Shown: piece by piece, positions 37,752 through 45,743 of the stretch | Numbering within the stretch: the stretch's first letter is position 1 | Layout of the letters: every line of letters begins with the position of its first letter | Notes under the pieces: generated by a model | Database searches by the model: none | Told to the model about the DNA's origin: nothing | Seen by the model: only the letters and a program-made list of their open reading frames with translations | Origin: Hydrogenedens sp964549105 | Lineage (GTDB): Bacteria; Hydrogenedentota; Hydrogenedentia; Hydrogenedentales; Hydrogenedentaceae | Direction: 5' to 3' | Length of the DNA: 64,000 nt | Assembly (NCBI GenBank): GCA_964549105.1 | Contig: CAZJTZ010000013.1 | Span: 27,990 to 91,989 of the forward strand | Program-made: the position numbers and the translations under genes

Positions 37752-37778
37752 AATGGATACTTTCTCGAAACGAGAAAG
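37752..37778 (-). terminator. Rho-independent terminator after the phosphatase-like gene
   Basis: On the minus strand a perfect 8-bp stem (CTTTCTCG/CGAGAAAG, 37760-37778) with a 3-nt loop is followed after 6 nt by seven T residues. It lies about 40 bp past the stop of the phosphatase-like gene and before the aminotransferase. Confidence 0.7.
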
Positions 37779-37818
37779 CAAAAGAATAGTAATAGTTTAC
37801 TACTTTAAGAGTTAGAAA

Positions 37819-39168
37819 TCAAAAGGCTGAGGCAAGTAATTCGGGTTTTACTATCCACTGAATATTAAATTGGAGAGATTGTTGATTTTGTCCCGTTTTA
37901 TTTATTGTAAACTCATCACGGATATTTCCATCTTTATCAAAGGAACGATAAATCAAACGATTATTATTATTGTTTCCAGTTTCGATGGTTATGATTTGGT
38001 AAGTAGGAATTTTGGTAAAGGCAGTTTCAATAATTTCTGTCGGCTCTTTTTGTTCATAACTTTTTGTTCCTGAGAACGAAATAACATAATAAGTTCCCTC
38101 TGAAGGTGAGGAGACTTTCTGATTATTTTTTAGTGGATAGGTTCTCCAGTAAGAATGGTCGTGACCTTGAAAAACTATGTCCACATGATATTGGTCAATG
38201 ACAGGTAACCATGCGTCTCTAAGATGTTTATTATCCCTGCGTAAGCCAGAACTGTAAATAGGTTGATGAAACATGAGAAATTTCCAGATAGAATCACTAT
38301 TGGCAAGTTGTTGCTCCAACCAGGGTCGTTGTAGTTCTGGCTCATGATTTCCATTCAGAATTACAAACTTTGCGTTTGAATACTTGAAAGAATAGCAATA
38401 TTCTGCGGGCACATTTTCAGGACCATTTTGCGGAAGCACAAAGTAATCGAGATACATTTTAGGCATTAAAGGAGTAGATTTGTATTCGTGATTGCCAATT
38501 GTCGGGACTATTGGATATTTTGCAAATATTTCTCCTGCATAATGGAAGAAAAGGTCCCAATCATCTCTTTCGTTTCCACGATTTGAGAGGTCGCCTGCCA
38601 TTAAAATAAAGACACATTCGGGATTCTTTTCTATTGCCGTAGCCAATAGTTTTCCCCATTCTTCCCATCCAACCTGAGCATCACCCAGATACATAAAAGA
38701 AAAATTCTTGGTTTGAGGTGGTGCTGTCTTAAATGTATACCAATTACTCCAGATTTCTCGCTCAGGTGAACCTACTCTGTATTCATAATTTGTATCAGGT
38801 TCTAACGATTTTACTGTTGTATACCAACGAGTAATTTCAGGATTGTTTTTTAAAGGAGGGTCTATAATAGACAACGATTGTGCAGATGATTTAAATGTAG
38901 GTTCGTTAGGGTCTGTAGTCTTTTTCTTATATTCTACCATGCCTTCTTTTATATCAGTTGAGGTGCTCCATTGAATAGATATCGAATCTGTTGGACTTTC
39001 AGTCAAGGTAAGAGTTATTTGTGTAGGTGTTTGTGAAACGGGGAAAAGGGTCTCTCGTTCAGTAGTCTTTTCCTGGGTAGCGTCCGCAAAAGTAAGATTA
39101 TTTAATATTCCCAGAAGACAAATAAAAAAGATGACAAAATAGAGATTAGAAAAAAGTTTTTTTTGCAT
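37819..39168 (-). CDS. Secreted purple-acid-phosphatase-like metallophosphoesterase
   Basis: The 449-aa protein has a signal peptide (about 1-29), an N-terminal fibronectin-like domain (about 48-150; SIQWSTSTDIKEG, LEPDTNYEYRVG) and a calcineurin-like phosphoesterase domain. Metal-ligand motifs are GDAQ (Asp163), GDLS (Asp193), GNHE (Asn226), FHQP (His301) and GHDHSYWRT (His336, His338). The Tyr that coordinates Fe(III) in true purple acid phosphatases (three residues after the second Asp) is Asn196 here. Hydrolysis of periplasmic phosphoesters is likely; substrate unknown. AAAGGAAAA precedes the ATG. Confidence 0.88.
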   Translation of the reverse strand: MQKKLFSNLYFVIFFICLLGILNNLTFADATQEKTTERETLFPVSQTPTQITLTLTESPTDSISIQWSTSTDIKEGMVEYKKKTTDPNEPTFKSSAQSLSIIDPPLKNNPEITRWYTTVKSLEPDTNYEYRVGSPEREIWSNWYTFKTAPPQTKNFSFMYLGDAQVGWEEWGKLLATAIEKNPECVFILMAGDLSNRGNERDDWDLFFHYAGEIFAKYPIVPTIGNHEYKSTPLMPKMYLDYFVLPQNGPENVPAEYCYSFKYSNAKFVILNGNHEPELQRPWLEQQLANSDSIWKFLMFHQPIYSSGLRRDNKHLRDAWLPVIDQYHVDIVFQGHDHSYWRTYPLKNNQKVSSPSEGTYYVISFSGTKSYEQKEPTEIIETAFTKIPTYQIITIETGNNNNNRLIYRSFDKDGNIRDEFTINKTGQNQQSLQFNIQWIVKPELLASAF

Positions 39169-39248
39169 GAGAGATTTTCCTTTCTTTTAAAATATTTCAT
39201 TTTTAATTAAATATCTATTGAAAATATGGGGAGAATAAAGAGATTTAT

Positions 39249-39473
39249 ATGGGTTTAGATTCTTACTTAAACAAAAAGGTTTCAAAAAGATACAAAAAAT
39301 CTATCAGTTTAAAAAAGATGCGCACGGGCATTTCTATCGGAACAGGCATAGGAGGGGGGGATAGGTGCCCGTGCGCTGGGGAGGGTACTGTGCAGGGTAG
39401 TGAGGGCTGTGTGTGTGGTAGTAAAGTTAAAATATGTACCTGTGGTCTATTAGGAGGAAGGCCAATCTGGTAA
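39249..39473 (+). CDS. Small Cys/Gly-rich peptide gene (three CxC motifs), function unknown
   Basis: The 74-codon ORF has a basic N-terminal half (about residues 1-25, many Lys) and a Gly stretch (GISIGTGIGGGD). A C-terminal half carries six Cys as three CxC pairs: RCPC, GCVCG and ICTCG, ending LLGGRPIW. GGGGAGAATAAAGAG precedes the ATG by about 6 nt. The shape could suit a RiPP precursor with a leader/core split or a metallothionein-like metal binder. No modification enzyme or transporter is adjacent, so both are speculation. The DNA is locally about 62% G+C (39320-39420) in AT-rich surroundings and contains a strong inverted repeat, so a structured RNA is an alternative. Confidence 0.45.
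   Translation: MGLDSYLNKKVSKRYKKSISLKKMRTGISIGTGIGGGDRCPCAGEGTVQGSEGCVCGSKVKICTCGLLGGRPIW
39320..39376. other. Strong inverted repeat (two-part stem) in a G+C-rich island
   Basis: An 11-bp perfect stem (GCGCACGGGCA, 39320-39330; TGCCCGTGCGC, 39366-39376) encloses a second 5-bp stem (CTATC 39334-39338 / GATAG 39360-39364), with a purine-rich loop ending in a run of G. It lies inside the small Cys-rich ORF. It lacks a T-tail, so it is not a standard terminator. Confidence 0.7.
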
Positions 39474-40481
39474 GGTAAATTTTATCTAAACTTACCTCAC
39501 TTTCCCCACAGAATGGATTCAATTTTAATAAAACATTTACTAAACTATTTATACTATAAACGCTCAAAAAGTTCCAATAGTTTACAAGTTTTGTATAAAA
39601 GACAACATAGAACTAAAAACTTATTTACCTATTCACTCAATATTATAACACAAAAAAATTAGAAAATCAAATTTATTAACAAAAAATCATATAGCGATTA
39701 TAATAAAACAAGTCGTTTCTTTTTATAAGGATTTAATACTTTTATAGTATATATAAAAAACAAAAAAAATTTTTTAACAAATATTTATAATATTTATCGT
39801 TTTATATTAAGTGTATATAAACAATAAGTCTGTTTTATTTGTATCTTTAACATAAATATTTTTACCATGCTATTTTGTGTTCTCAGCGATTGTGAGAACA
39901 ATTATATGTAGTTGTCTGATAAAAGTGTTATGAAATTATTACTATCTATTAAAGATAGCATTGTATTAAAATTACATTCTTTAAAAAATTTTTTGTTATG
40001 GAATATTGATAAAAGTTTTTCGCTACACTTGAAATGATAAAAAGGATGTTCAAAATGACAGGAGGAAAGGTTTAAAATGATGAGTGGGTAGGATTGAGAT
40101 AATAAAAAGGTGTGATTAAAATAACTACAATGAGAATTTTGAAGAATTAATTTCGTTGCTACAATAAAGAGTAGTAAGACTCTATTCTTAGTCTTTTGAA
40201 TTTAAGAAATAGATTACAAAGGGCGACAAATAGGCATAAAGAACATCAGTTCTACCAAGCAGTCAGGGTCCAGTCATAGCAAAAAACTTTGTTTGGTTAA
40301 CCCCATAATTTTCTAACAATCAATGTAAGTCAAATCACTGTTTACCCCTACACTATAAGAAATATTATATCTTCTATCCCAATGACTAAAGACTCTCTAA
40401 TGCTTTTAGTGGACGGTATTAATAAATTATTTCAAAAATGAGTTGTTTTTTAGTTATAATCAAGGAAAAGGATTTATTGCG
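39474..40481. other. 1-kb AT-rich region without an identified gene
   Basis: No ORF above 60 codons with coding character was seen. The first part has a short inverted repeat right after the Cys-rich ORF (GGTAAG 39469-39474 / CTTACC 39491-39496). Contents also include the 8-bp hairpin at 39878-39900, and a purine-rich AGGAGGAAAGG followed only by tiny ORFs (40055-40092). A weak hairpin AAGACT/AGTCTT with a T-run lies at 40176-40197. It must contain the promoter of the flagellar operon, but I could not place it. Confidence 0.5.
39878..39900. promoter_or_regulatory. 23-bp hairpin/palindrome TGTTCTCA-N7-TGAGAACA
   Basis: Perfect 8-bp arms (39878-39885 and 39893-39900) surround a 7-nt loop within the AT-rich region upstream of the flagellar operon. 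Its mixed base content makes it stand out from the surrounding A/T runs. It could be an operator or a short hairpin; there is no T-tail. Confidence 0.4.
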
Positions 40482-41489
40482 ATGGCAGATATTCTTAATC
40501 AAGAAGAGATTGATTTATTATTAAGTTCAGTTACTACAGGGGTTACACTTGAAACATCGCAAAGTGAGGAGAAGGTAGAAGAACAGAAGATAACTCAATA
40601 TGATTTTCGTAGACCTGAGCGTGTTTCTAAAGAACAGTTAAAAGGGTTACAAAGTATTTTTGAATCTTTCGCCCGTGAAGTTACAATTGTTTTGCCTCCT
40701 TATTTTCATACCGTAGTGCGTGTAGACCTTGTATCAATTGACCAATTGACTTATGATGAATTTATCCTTTCTATTTCTCGTCCTACCTGTCTTGTCGTTG
40801 TTAATATGTTTCCGTTGGATGGGGCAGGGATTTTAGAATTAAGTCCCACTGCTGTTTTTCCTATTATTGACCGTATCCTTGGCGGAAAGGGGAAAATATT
40901 GCCGGAATTGCGAGAGTTGACAGAGATTGAAGAACGCATTATTGCTCGTATTGTGGGAATGATGTTGGATTGTTTGAAAAGGGCGTGGGAGCAAGTTATC
41001 GAATTAAATGCAAGTGTAGAATCTATAGAAAGCGACCCCTTAATTGTTCAGATTGTTACGGGCAATGAGATAACAGTTCTGGTAAATTATGAGATTCATA
41101 TTGGAGAAAACACAGGAACCATAAACTTTTGTATTCCTTTAATGGTACTTAATCCTCTTTTAGACCAAATATCGAAGATGGCACATTATTCGCATCGAGT
41201 TAGTCCTGAGGAAGCCGAAAGGACTCGAATTTCATTATTAAAACTTTTGTTGAACGCACCTATAAAACTTGATACGATTTTAGGTAGAGCCTGTGTAGAA
41301 ATGAGTGAACTGGTAAACCTTAAAAAAGATGATGTCCTGGTTTTGAATAAAAATGTAGGAGAGCCTATTTCTGTGGAGATTGAAGGACATCCTAAATTAG
41401 AAGGTCTAATTGGCAAAAGAGGTGAAGAAATGGCATTGCGAGTGTGTTCTATAATTCGCGATGAAAAAGACCCCAAAACTTTTTTATAA
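40482..41489 (+). CDS. fliM: Flagellar motor switch protein FliM
   Basis: I start at the ATG at 40482 because MADILNQEEIDLLLSS is the conserved FliM N-terminal CheY-P-binding peptide and AAGGAAAAGG lies upstream; the ORF extends 13 codons further but without family character. The 335-aa product has the middle CheC-like domain (YDEFILSISRPTCLVVVNMF) and a C-terminal SpoA domain (LDTILGRACVEMSELVNLKK). It forms the C-ring and controls rotation direction. It is the first gene of the flagellar operon and is followed by fliN/fliY. Confidence 0.95.
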   Translation: MADILNQEEIDLLLSSVTTGVTLETSQSEEKVEEQKITQYDFRRPERVSKEQLKGLQSIFESFAREVTIVLPPYFHTVVRVDLVSIDQLTYDEFILSISRPTCLVVVNMFPLDGAGILELSPTAVFPIIDRILGGKGKILPELRELTEIEERIIARIVGMMLDCLKRAWEQVIELNASVESIESDPLIVQIVTGNEITVLVNYEIHIGENTGTINFCIPLMVLNPLLDQISKMAHYSHRVSPEEAERTRISLLKLLLNAPIKLDTILGRACVEMSELVNLKKDDVLVLNKNVGEPISVEIEGHPKLEGLIGKRGEEMALRVCSIIRDEKDPKTFL

Positions 41490-41502
41490 CGGGAGAGAGA
41501 TT

Positions 41503-42447
41503 ATGAAATTGAATGAAATTATTGATATGTTCTTTAAGGGGTTTGATGATGTATTCATGTCTTTGGGAACAGGTGGGAATAAGTATCTAATCCAGGAACT
41601 ACGACTTGTAGAACTTGAAAGTTTAGAACATTTTTTAGATGAACAAAATGTTATGCTGTGGGGTAAGGTAGAGAAAAGCCAAGGGGCCTTATCGCTATGT
41701 ATGAATGCAAATGATGTTAGAACATTAATCGGGATAATTGAAGGAAAAGTACCGGAAGAATTGAACGAATCTGCTATGAACTCTTTGAAAGAATTAGGAG
41801 ATGCGCTTTTAGGTGGGGCATTAAGTTCTCTTTCACAATCAGTTGGAAAAGGTGTGGTTCAATTTGAATCCACAGGAGTAATAAGGGGAAAGGAAGAAAT
41901 AATTAACATACTGCGTTTCCAATTTAAAGAAAAATTATTGTATGGTTCTGTAGTTGTGGAAGGGTCAGCAGGATTTTCTTTTCCATGGATAGTGGTGTTA
42001 GATAATGTATTAGGGAAATGGTTTCAAATAGAAGAGCAAGATTTAGATAGAGGAACCGAGTCGTTGTTAACTCCTGAAGAGGTAGAATCATTTAGAAGTG
42101 ATGAGTTAAGTGAAATAGAAACAACAAACTTTAACGAGAACCCTGAGGGAGTAAGAATGGTGAATGTTAGGTCTGTAGAGTCTAATTATCGTAATCTGGA
42201 TGTTGTTTTAGATATTCAGGTAGAGGCGACAGCCCGGTTAGGTAGTGTTGAAATGCCGTTGTCATCGGTTTTAAGTCTAGGTCCCGGTTCTATAATTAAT
42301 ATAGGACATGAAGTAGATAAACCTATTGAACTTTATGTAAACAACAAACTAATTGCAAAAGGGGATGTTGTCATCGTTGAAGAAAAGTTTGGTATACGAA
42401 TTACAGAAATTGTAAGTCCCCAGGAACGAATCGAGAGTTTGCAGTGA
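41503..42447 (+). CDS. fliN: Flagellar motor switch protein FliN/FliY
   Basis: From the ATG at 41503 (GGGAGAGAG 5 nt upstream) it is 314 aa; an ATG at 41461 inside fliM is less likely. The last about 80 residues are a SpoA domain: LDVVLDIQVEATARLGSVEM, LGPGSIINIGHEVDKPIELY, GVRITEI-like ending. The N-terminal about 200 residues resemble the CheC/FliY-type extension (LKELGDALLGGALSSLSQ), so the protein is closer to FliY than to short FliN. It joins FliM in the C-ring. Its stop overlaps the fliA start (GTGA). Confidence 0.9.
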   Translation: MKLNEIIDMFFKGFDDVFMSLGTGGNKYLIQELRLVELESLEHFLDEQNVMLWGKVEKSQGALSLCMNANDVRTLIGIIEGKVPEELNESAMNSLKELGDALLGGALSSLSQSVGKGVVQFESTGVIRGKEEIINILRFQFKEKLLYGSVVVEGSAGFSFPWIVVLDNVLGKWFQIEEQDLDRGTESLLTPEEVESFRSDELSEIETTNFNENPEGVRMVNVRSVESNYRNLDVVLDIQVEATARLGSVEMPLSSVLSLGPGSIINIGHEVDKPIELYVNNKLIAKGDVVIVEEKFGIRITEIVSPQERIESLQ

Positions 42448-43202
42448 ATACTATAGACGAAAAAATACTCTGGCAAAAATACAGAGAAGAACATGATGAA
42501 TCAGCACGGGAGACATTAATTTATAAATATATATCTGTTGTGCGTTATATTGCAGGCAGAATTGCAATTCATCTTCCTCCTTCCATTGATATTGACGACC
42601 TGGTGGGTTGGGGAATTATTGGCTTATTAGACGCTATGGAACGATATGATTATAAGCAAGAAACACGATTTAATACTTATGCTTCTATTAGGATACGAGG
42701 GACCATTTTAGACCAGATTCGTTCATTGGATTGGGCGCCGCGTTCTTTAAGAAGTATGGCTCGACGCGTAGGTTCTGTTTCAGAAAAGTTAAGACATGAA
42801 AAAGGTTCGGAACCTACTATCCAGGAAATTGCAAATGCTCTGGGAGTTGATTCAGAACATATTGAGGGAACAGTTACACAATTACAAACGGTTCAGGTAT
42901 TATCATTAGACCATTTTGCTCTTTCAGATGATGATGGGGTGGAACGAACAAAGGAAATGAATACCAATGCTTTTTATCCCTCGCCAGATGATGTGGCTCG
43001 TCAAAAGGAATTACAGGAAATGCTGGTTGATGCAATTATGAAACTTCCAGAACAGCAGCAAAAGGTTCTTCACCTTTATTACTATGAAGAATTAACATTG
43101 AAAGAAATCGGTGAAGTTCTTCAGGTTTCTGAATCACGGGTATGTCAAATTCATGCTAATGCCATTAAAACTTTGCGCGAATTGGTAAAATCATGGGTAT
43201 AA
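42444..43202 (+). CDS. fliA: Flagellar sigma factor FliA (sigma-28)
   Basis: The GTG start overlaps the previous stop by 4 bp. The 252-aa protein has region 2 (ESARETLIYKYISVVRYIAG, DLVGWGIIGLLDAMERYD, TYASIRIRGTILDQIRSLDW), region 3 (SEKLRHEKGSEPTIQEIANA) and region 4 (LPEQQQKVLHLYYYEELTLK). The region 2 RIRGTILDQIRSLDWAPRS form is diagnostic of the FliA/WhiG/SigD class. It directs late flagellar and chemotaxis genes. Its place inside a switch operon resembles sigD near the end of the Bacillus fla/che operon. Confidence 0.95.
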   Translation: MNTIDEKILWQKYREEHDESARETLIYKYISVVRYIAGRIAIHLPPSIDIDDLVGWGIIGLLDAMERYDYKQETRFNTYASIRIRGTILDQIRSLDWAPRSLRSMARRVGSVSEKLRHEKGSEPTIQEIANALGVDSEHIEGTVTQLQTVQVLSLDHFALSDDDGVERTKEMNTNAFYPSPDDVARQKELQEMLVDAIMKLPEQQQKVLHLYYYEELTLKEIGEVLQVSESRVCQIHANAIKTLRELVKSWV

Positions 43203-43206
43203 ATCT

Positions 43207-43533
43207 ATGCCACTGCCTATTGACCCAAATACAGAAATAATGAGGGTAACCCTTGCGGAACGGATTCAGCAGATTTCAGACCGTTTGTCTTTGTTAGGGC
43301 AAGCCAGACAATCGTTGAATGAAGAACAACAAAGGGTGATAGATGAGACTCAGGTAAAAGAGACACATCAAAAAAGTGAGCAAGTGGATACGGAACTTAA
43401 ACGAAGAAATCCTTTTTTAGGTCGCAAAAAGAAGAAAGCAGAAGAGGATTCTAAAGAAATCGGAGATGAAATAAATGTAGAATCACCTGAAAATGAAGAG
43501 GAAGGTGGTTCCCATCTGGATATACAGGTTTGA
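43207..43533 (+). CDS. Hypothetical charged protein in flagellar operon
   Basis: This 108-aa protein has no signal or membrane segment. An N-terminal coiled-coil-like helix (RVTLAERIQQISDRLSLLGQ) is followed by a Lys/Arg-rich patch (RRNPFLGRKKKK) and a Glu-rich tail. No family recognised. It lies 4 bp after fliA and about 33 bp before the SwrB-like gene, so it is firmly in the operon. A role in flagellar assembly or regulation is inference from position. Confidence 0.7.
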   Translation: MPLPIDPNTEIMRVTLAERIQQISDRLSLLGQARQSLNEEQQRVIDETQVKETHQKSEQVDTELKRRNPFLGRKKKKAEEDSKEIGDEINVESPENEEEGGSHLDIQV

Positions 43534-43566
43534 TTAAACATACTAAAATAACAGGGTTTTAATTCA

Positions 43567-44457
43567 ATGACAGCGTTAATTGTTATTACATGGTTGTTCG
43601 TGTTGCTTATTCTTTTTGCCCTGTTGTTTTATTTATGGTATGACCGATACCAGAGAAAACTTCATGAACATCGTCGTGTAGAAATTAGCGAATTGGCGAT
43701 GGTATTCCAGACTTTAAGGGATATTGTGTCAGAACAAAAGGCACTGGCAAAGGAGTTTAATGAACAGGTTGAAGAGAAACTATTGTTAGTTCGAGGCATT
43801 GTTTCTGAAGCACAGAATCACATGAACAAAATTAATCAAGAGTTGCATGAACAATCGAAAAAACTTAAAGATTTGCAGGAACAAATAGATGGGATTGTTT
43901 GCCAATCGCATATATTAACAGAAAAACCTTCAAACAATGTCAAAAAAAATAAGACAGCATCTATTTCAAAATTAAAATCTGTGCATGAAGAATTGCCTTT
44001 TACACCAGAAACGGAGAGGCTTGAACCTGCTTTGGATAATCTGTCCACACTGGAAAAAGACAAAAATGATGAGATAAACATTGAATTAATAGAAAGTGAG
44101 TTAAGAAACGAAAAAAATGCAATTTCTCCAACTATTTCTTTGATGGATGCAAAGGAAGAAGATAATAAATTAGATAAGAAAGACCTGGAGAGTTTGGAGC
44201 GTGAACAAGATGAAATTAAAAACGAATATCGTTCCTTGTTAGGAAATTCAGAAAAAGAATTAGCAACAGGCAATAAACAAATGTCATCTAATATCGTTTC
44301 TGACCAGACATCTGAATTGACACCTATACAAAAGGTAGTGTTGGAATATCACAATGCAGGAATGACAACATCTGAAATTGCTAAAGAGTTAGGTATAGGA
44401 AAAGGTGAGGTCTGGTTGATTTTGAAACTTGCTATTTCGAAAAGTGAAAAGGAGTAG
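43567..44457 (+). CDS. Membrane-anchored coiled-coil protein with C-terminal HTH (DUF6115/SwrB-like)
   Basis: The 296-aa protein has an N-terminal transmembrane helix (about 5-22), a coiled coil (about 30-110) and a charged low-complexity middle. A C-terminal HTH-like motif VLEYHNAGMTTSEIAKELG followed by IGKGEVWLILKLA is the DUF6115 signature, found in Bacillus SwrB (formerly YlxL), which promotes flagellar type III secretion activation. In Bacillus swrB directly follows sigD; here it follows fliA with one small gene between. The homologous role is therefore a reasonable inference. Confidence 0.75.
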   Translation: MTALIVITWLFVLLILFALLFYLWYDRYQRKLHEHRRVEISELAMVFQTLRDIVSEQKALAKEFNEQVEEKLLLVRGIVSEAQNHMNKINQELHEQSKKLKDLQEQIDGIVCQSHILTEKPSNNVKKNKTASISKLKSVHEELPFTPETERLEPALDNLSTLEKDKNDEINIELIESELRNEKNAISPTISLMDAKEEDNKLDKKDLESLEREQDEIKNEYRSLLGNSEKELATGNKQMSSNIVSDQTSELTPIQKVVLEYHNAGMTTSEIAKELGIGKGEVWLILKLAISKSEKE

Positions 44458-44531
44458 TGCTTCTATAGGTTAGGGAAAAACAGCGGATAGATTATCAACA
44501 GATATGTTAGATATAGATTTGAGACTTAGAT

Positions 44532-45743
44532 ATGTTAAACGAAATATCGTTCTTTTCATCTAATAATGTTCCAACTCAATATGCGTGGATAAAAAGTTTT
44601 GAAAATAGTGTGATTCAGGGAATTCTTCAGGGTGGTACAAATGAAAAGTGGGTTGAATGGAAAGGAATTCACATTTCGTTGCCAGAGGATTTGGGGATAC
44701 CCGAAGGTTCGCCAATTCAGATTCGCATTTCTCCAACATCACAGGGCTATACAATGAGCATAGAATTATTAAAAGAATCTGCTAAAGAGAATCCCTATCC
44801 GCAAAATATTGACTCCTCTTTGCAAATAGACACGAGTCTGGGAAATAAGACGATTAATATTAATGAACTTGTTCAAAAAATAGTAGAACAAAATCCCGTT
44901 TTGAGAAATAGGACAGATTTTATCATAAAGCTTTTTTCTGATTGGTTTAATGAATCCAATACGGCAAATTATGCTTTATTTCGAGTAAGCCAGATAATTA
45001 GTGAGGCTGTTGAAAAAGGAATTATTGATTCTGCATGGTTAAAAATGATTCCTGATAGTATCTCTTTTTCTACAGAGGGGAAAATAGATTTACAGGGGTT
45101 AAGTAAAATTTTGCAACAACAGATTCAATTTGTCAACTTTGAGAAACAATTATTCCATAGTGAAGATAAAGAGATTATTAATAAAGGAGTTTTAATTAAC
45201 AATAAAGATTATCGAGTTCTCCAATCATTGATGAAGAATGAACCCTTTGTCTTTTTTCTCAAAAGCAATGGGGATTATCAAAAATTTCAAAAAGCATTGG
45301 ACACCTTGTTTTCTAAATTTACAACAAATCAAGTTTTGAATCTAAGCACTACAAATTTTGCTTATATAGTTTTTGAATTGCCAGTTAGTCTCGATAATGG
45401 TTTTTTTTGGGCTCGTGTTCATACTTGTTATCCCAGGAAAGAAGAGAAGAACAAGAATGATAAACCTCAGTATGCAATTGTTGCCTTTGATATTCATCTT
45501 ATAGATGCAGGTAAAATGTGGATTGAACTTCGTTGTTTAGACCAGACTTTAGAATGTGTAATGAAAATTGTTGAAGAAAAAACTCGAGAGATGTGTGGCC
45601 AATTCGTGAATGAATTGGAAAAGAATCTCGAATCGTTAGGCTTTAAAAATATCAGCGTTTATATTCAAAATTGGGATGGAGACCGTATAAAAACTACATA
45701 CTATTTGTTTGATTCTATGCAAAAGAAAGGGTGGGTAGTATGA
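44532..45743 (+). CDS. FliK-like hook-length control protein (tentative)
   Basis: This is a 403-aa cytoplasmic-looking protein without signal or helix. The N-terminal about 80 residues form a beta-rich domain (KGIHISLPEDLGIPEGSPIQ). The C-terminal about 130 residues (FWARVHTCYPRK, IHLIDAGKMWIELRCLDQTL, LEKNLESLGFKNISVYIQNW) resemble the FliK C-terminal Flg_hook domain, where a two-strand/helix fold senses hook length. Its stop overlaps the start of the FlhB-like gene (ATGA), and FliK and FlhB are known partners in substrate switching. The call rests on weak similarity plus this context. Confidence 0.55.
   Translation: MLNEISFFSSNNVPTQYAWIKSFENSVIQGILQGGTNEKWVEWKGIHISLPEDLGIPEGSPIQIRISPTSQGYTMSIELLKESAKENPYPQNIDSSLQIDTSLGNKTININELVQKIVEQNPVLRNRTDFIIKLFSDWFNESNTANYALFRVSQIISEAVEKGIIDSAWLKMIPDSISFSTEGKIDLQGLSKILQQQIQFVNFEKQLFHSEDKEIINKGVLINNKDYRVLQSLMKNEPFVFFLKSNGDYQKFQKALDTLFSKFTTNQVLNLSTTNFAYIVFELPVSLDNGFFWARVHTCYPRKEEKNKNDKPQYAIVAFDIHLIDAGKMWIELRCLDQTLECVMKIVEEKTREMCGQFVNELEKNLESLGFKNISVYIQNWDGDRIKTTYYLFDSMQKKGWVV

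Noticed and set aside
40055..40092. AGGAGGAAAGG followed by ATG codons, suggesting a leader peptide
   Set aside because: The following ORFs are only a few codons long and there is no adjacent hairpin; not supportable as a gene.
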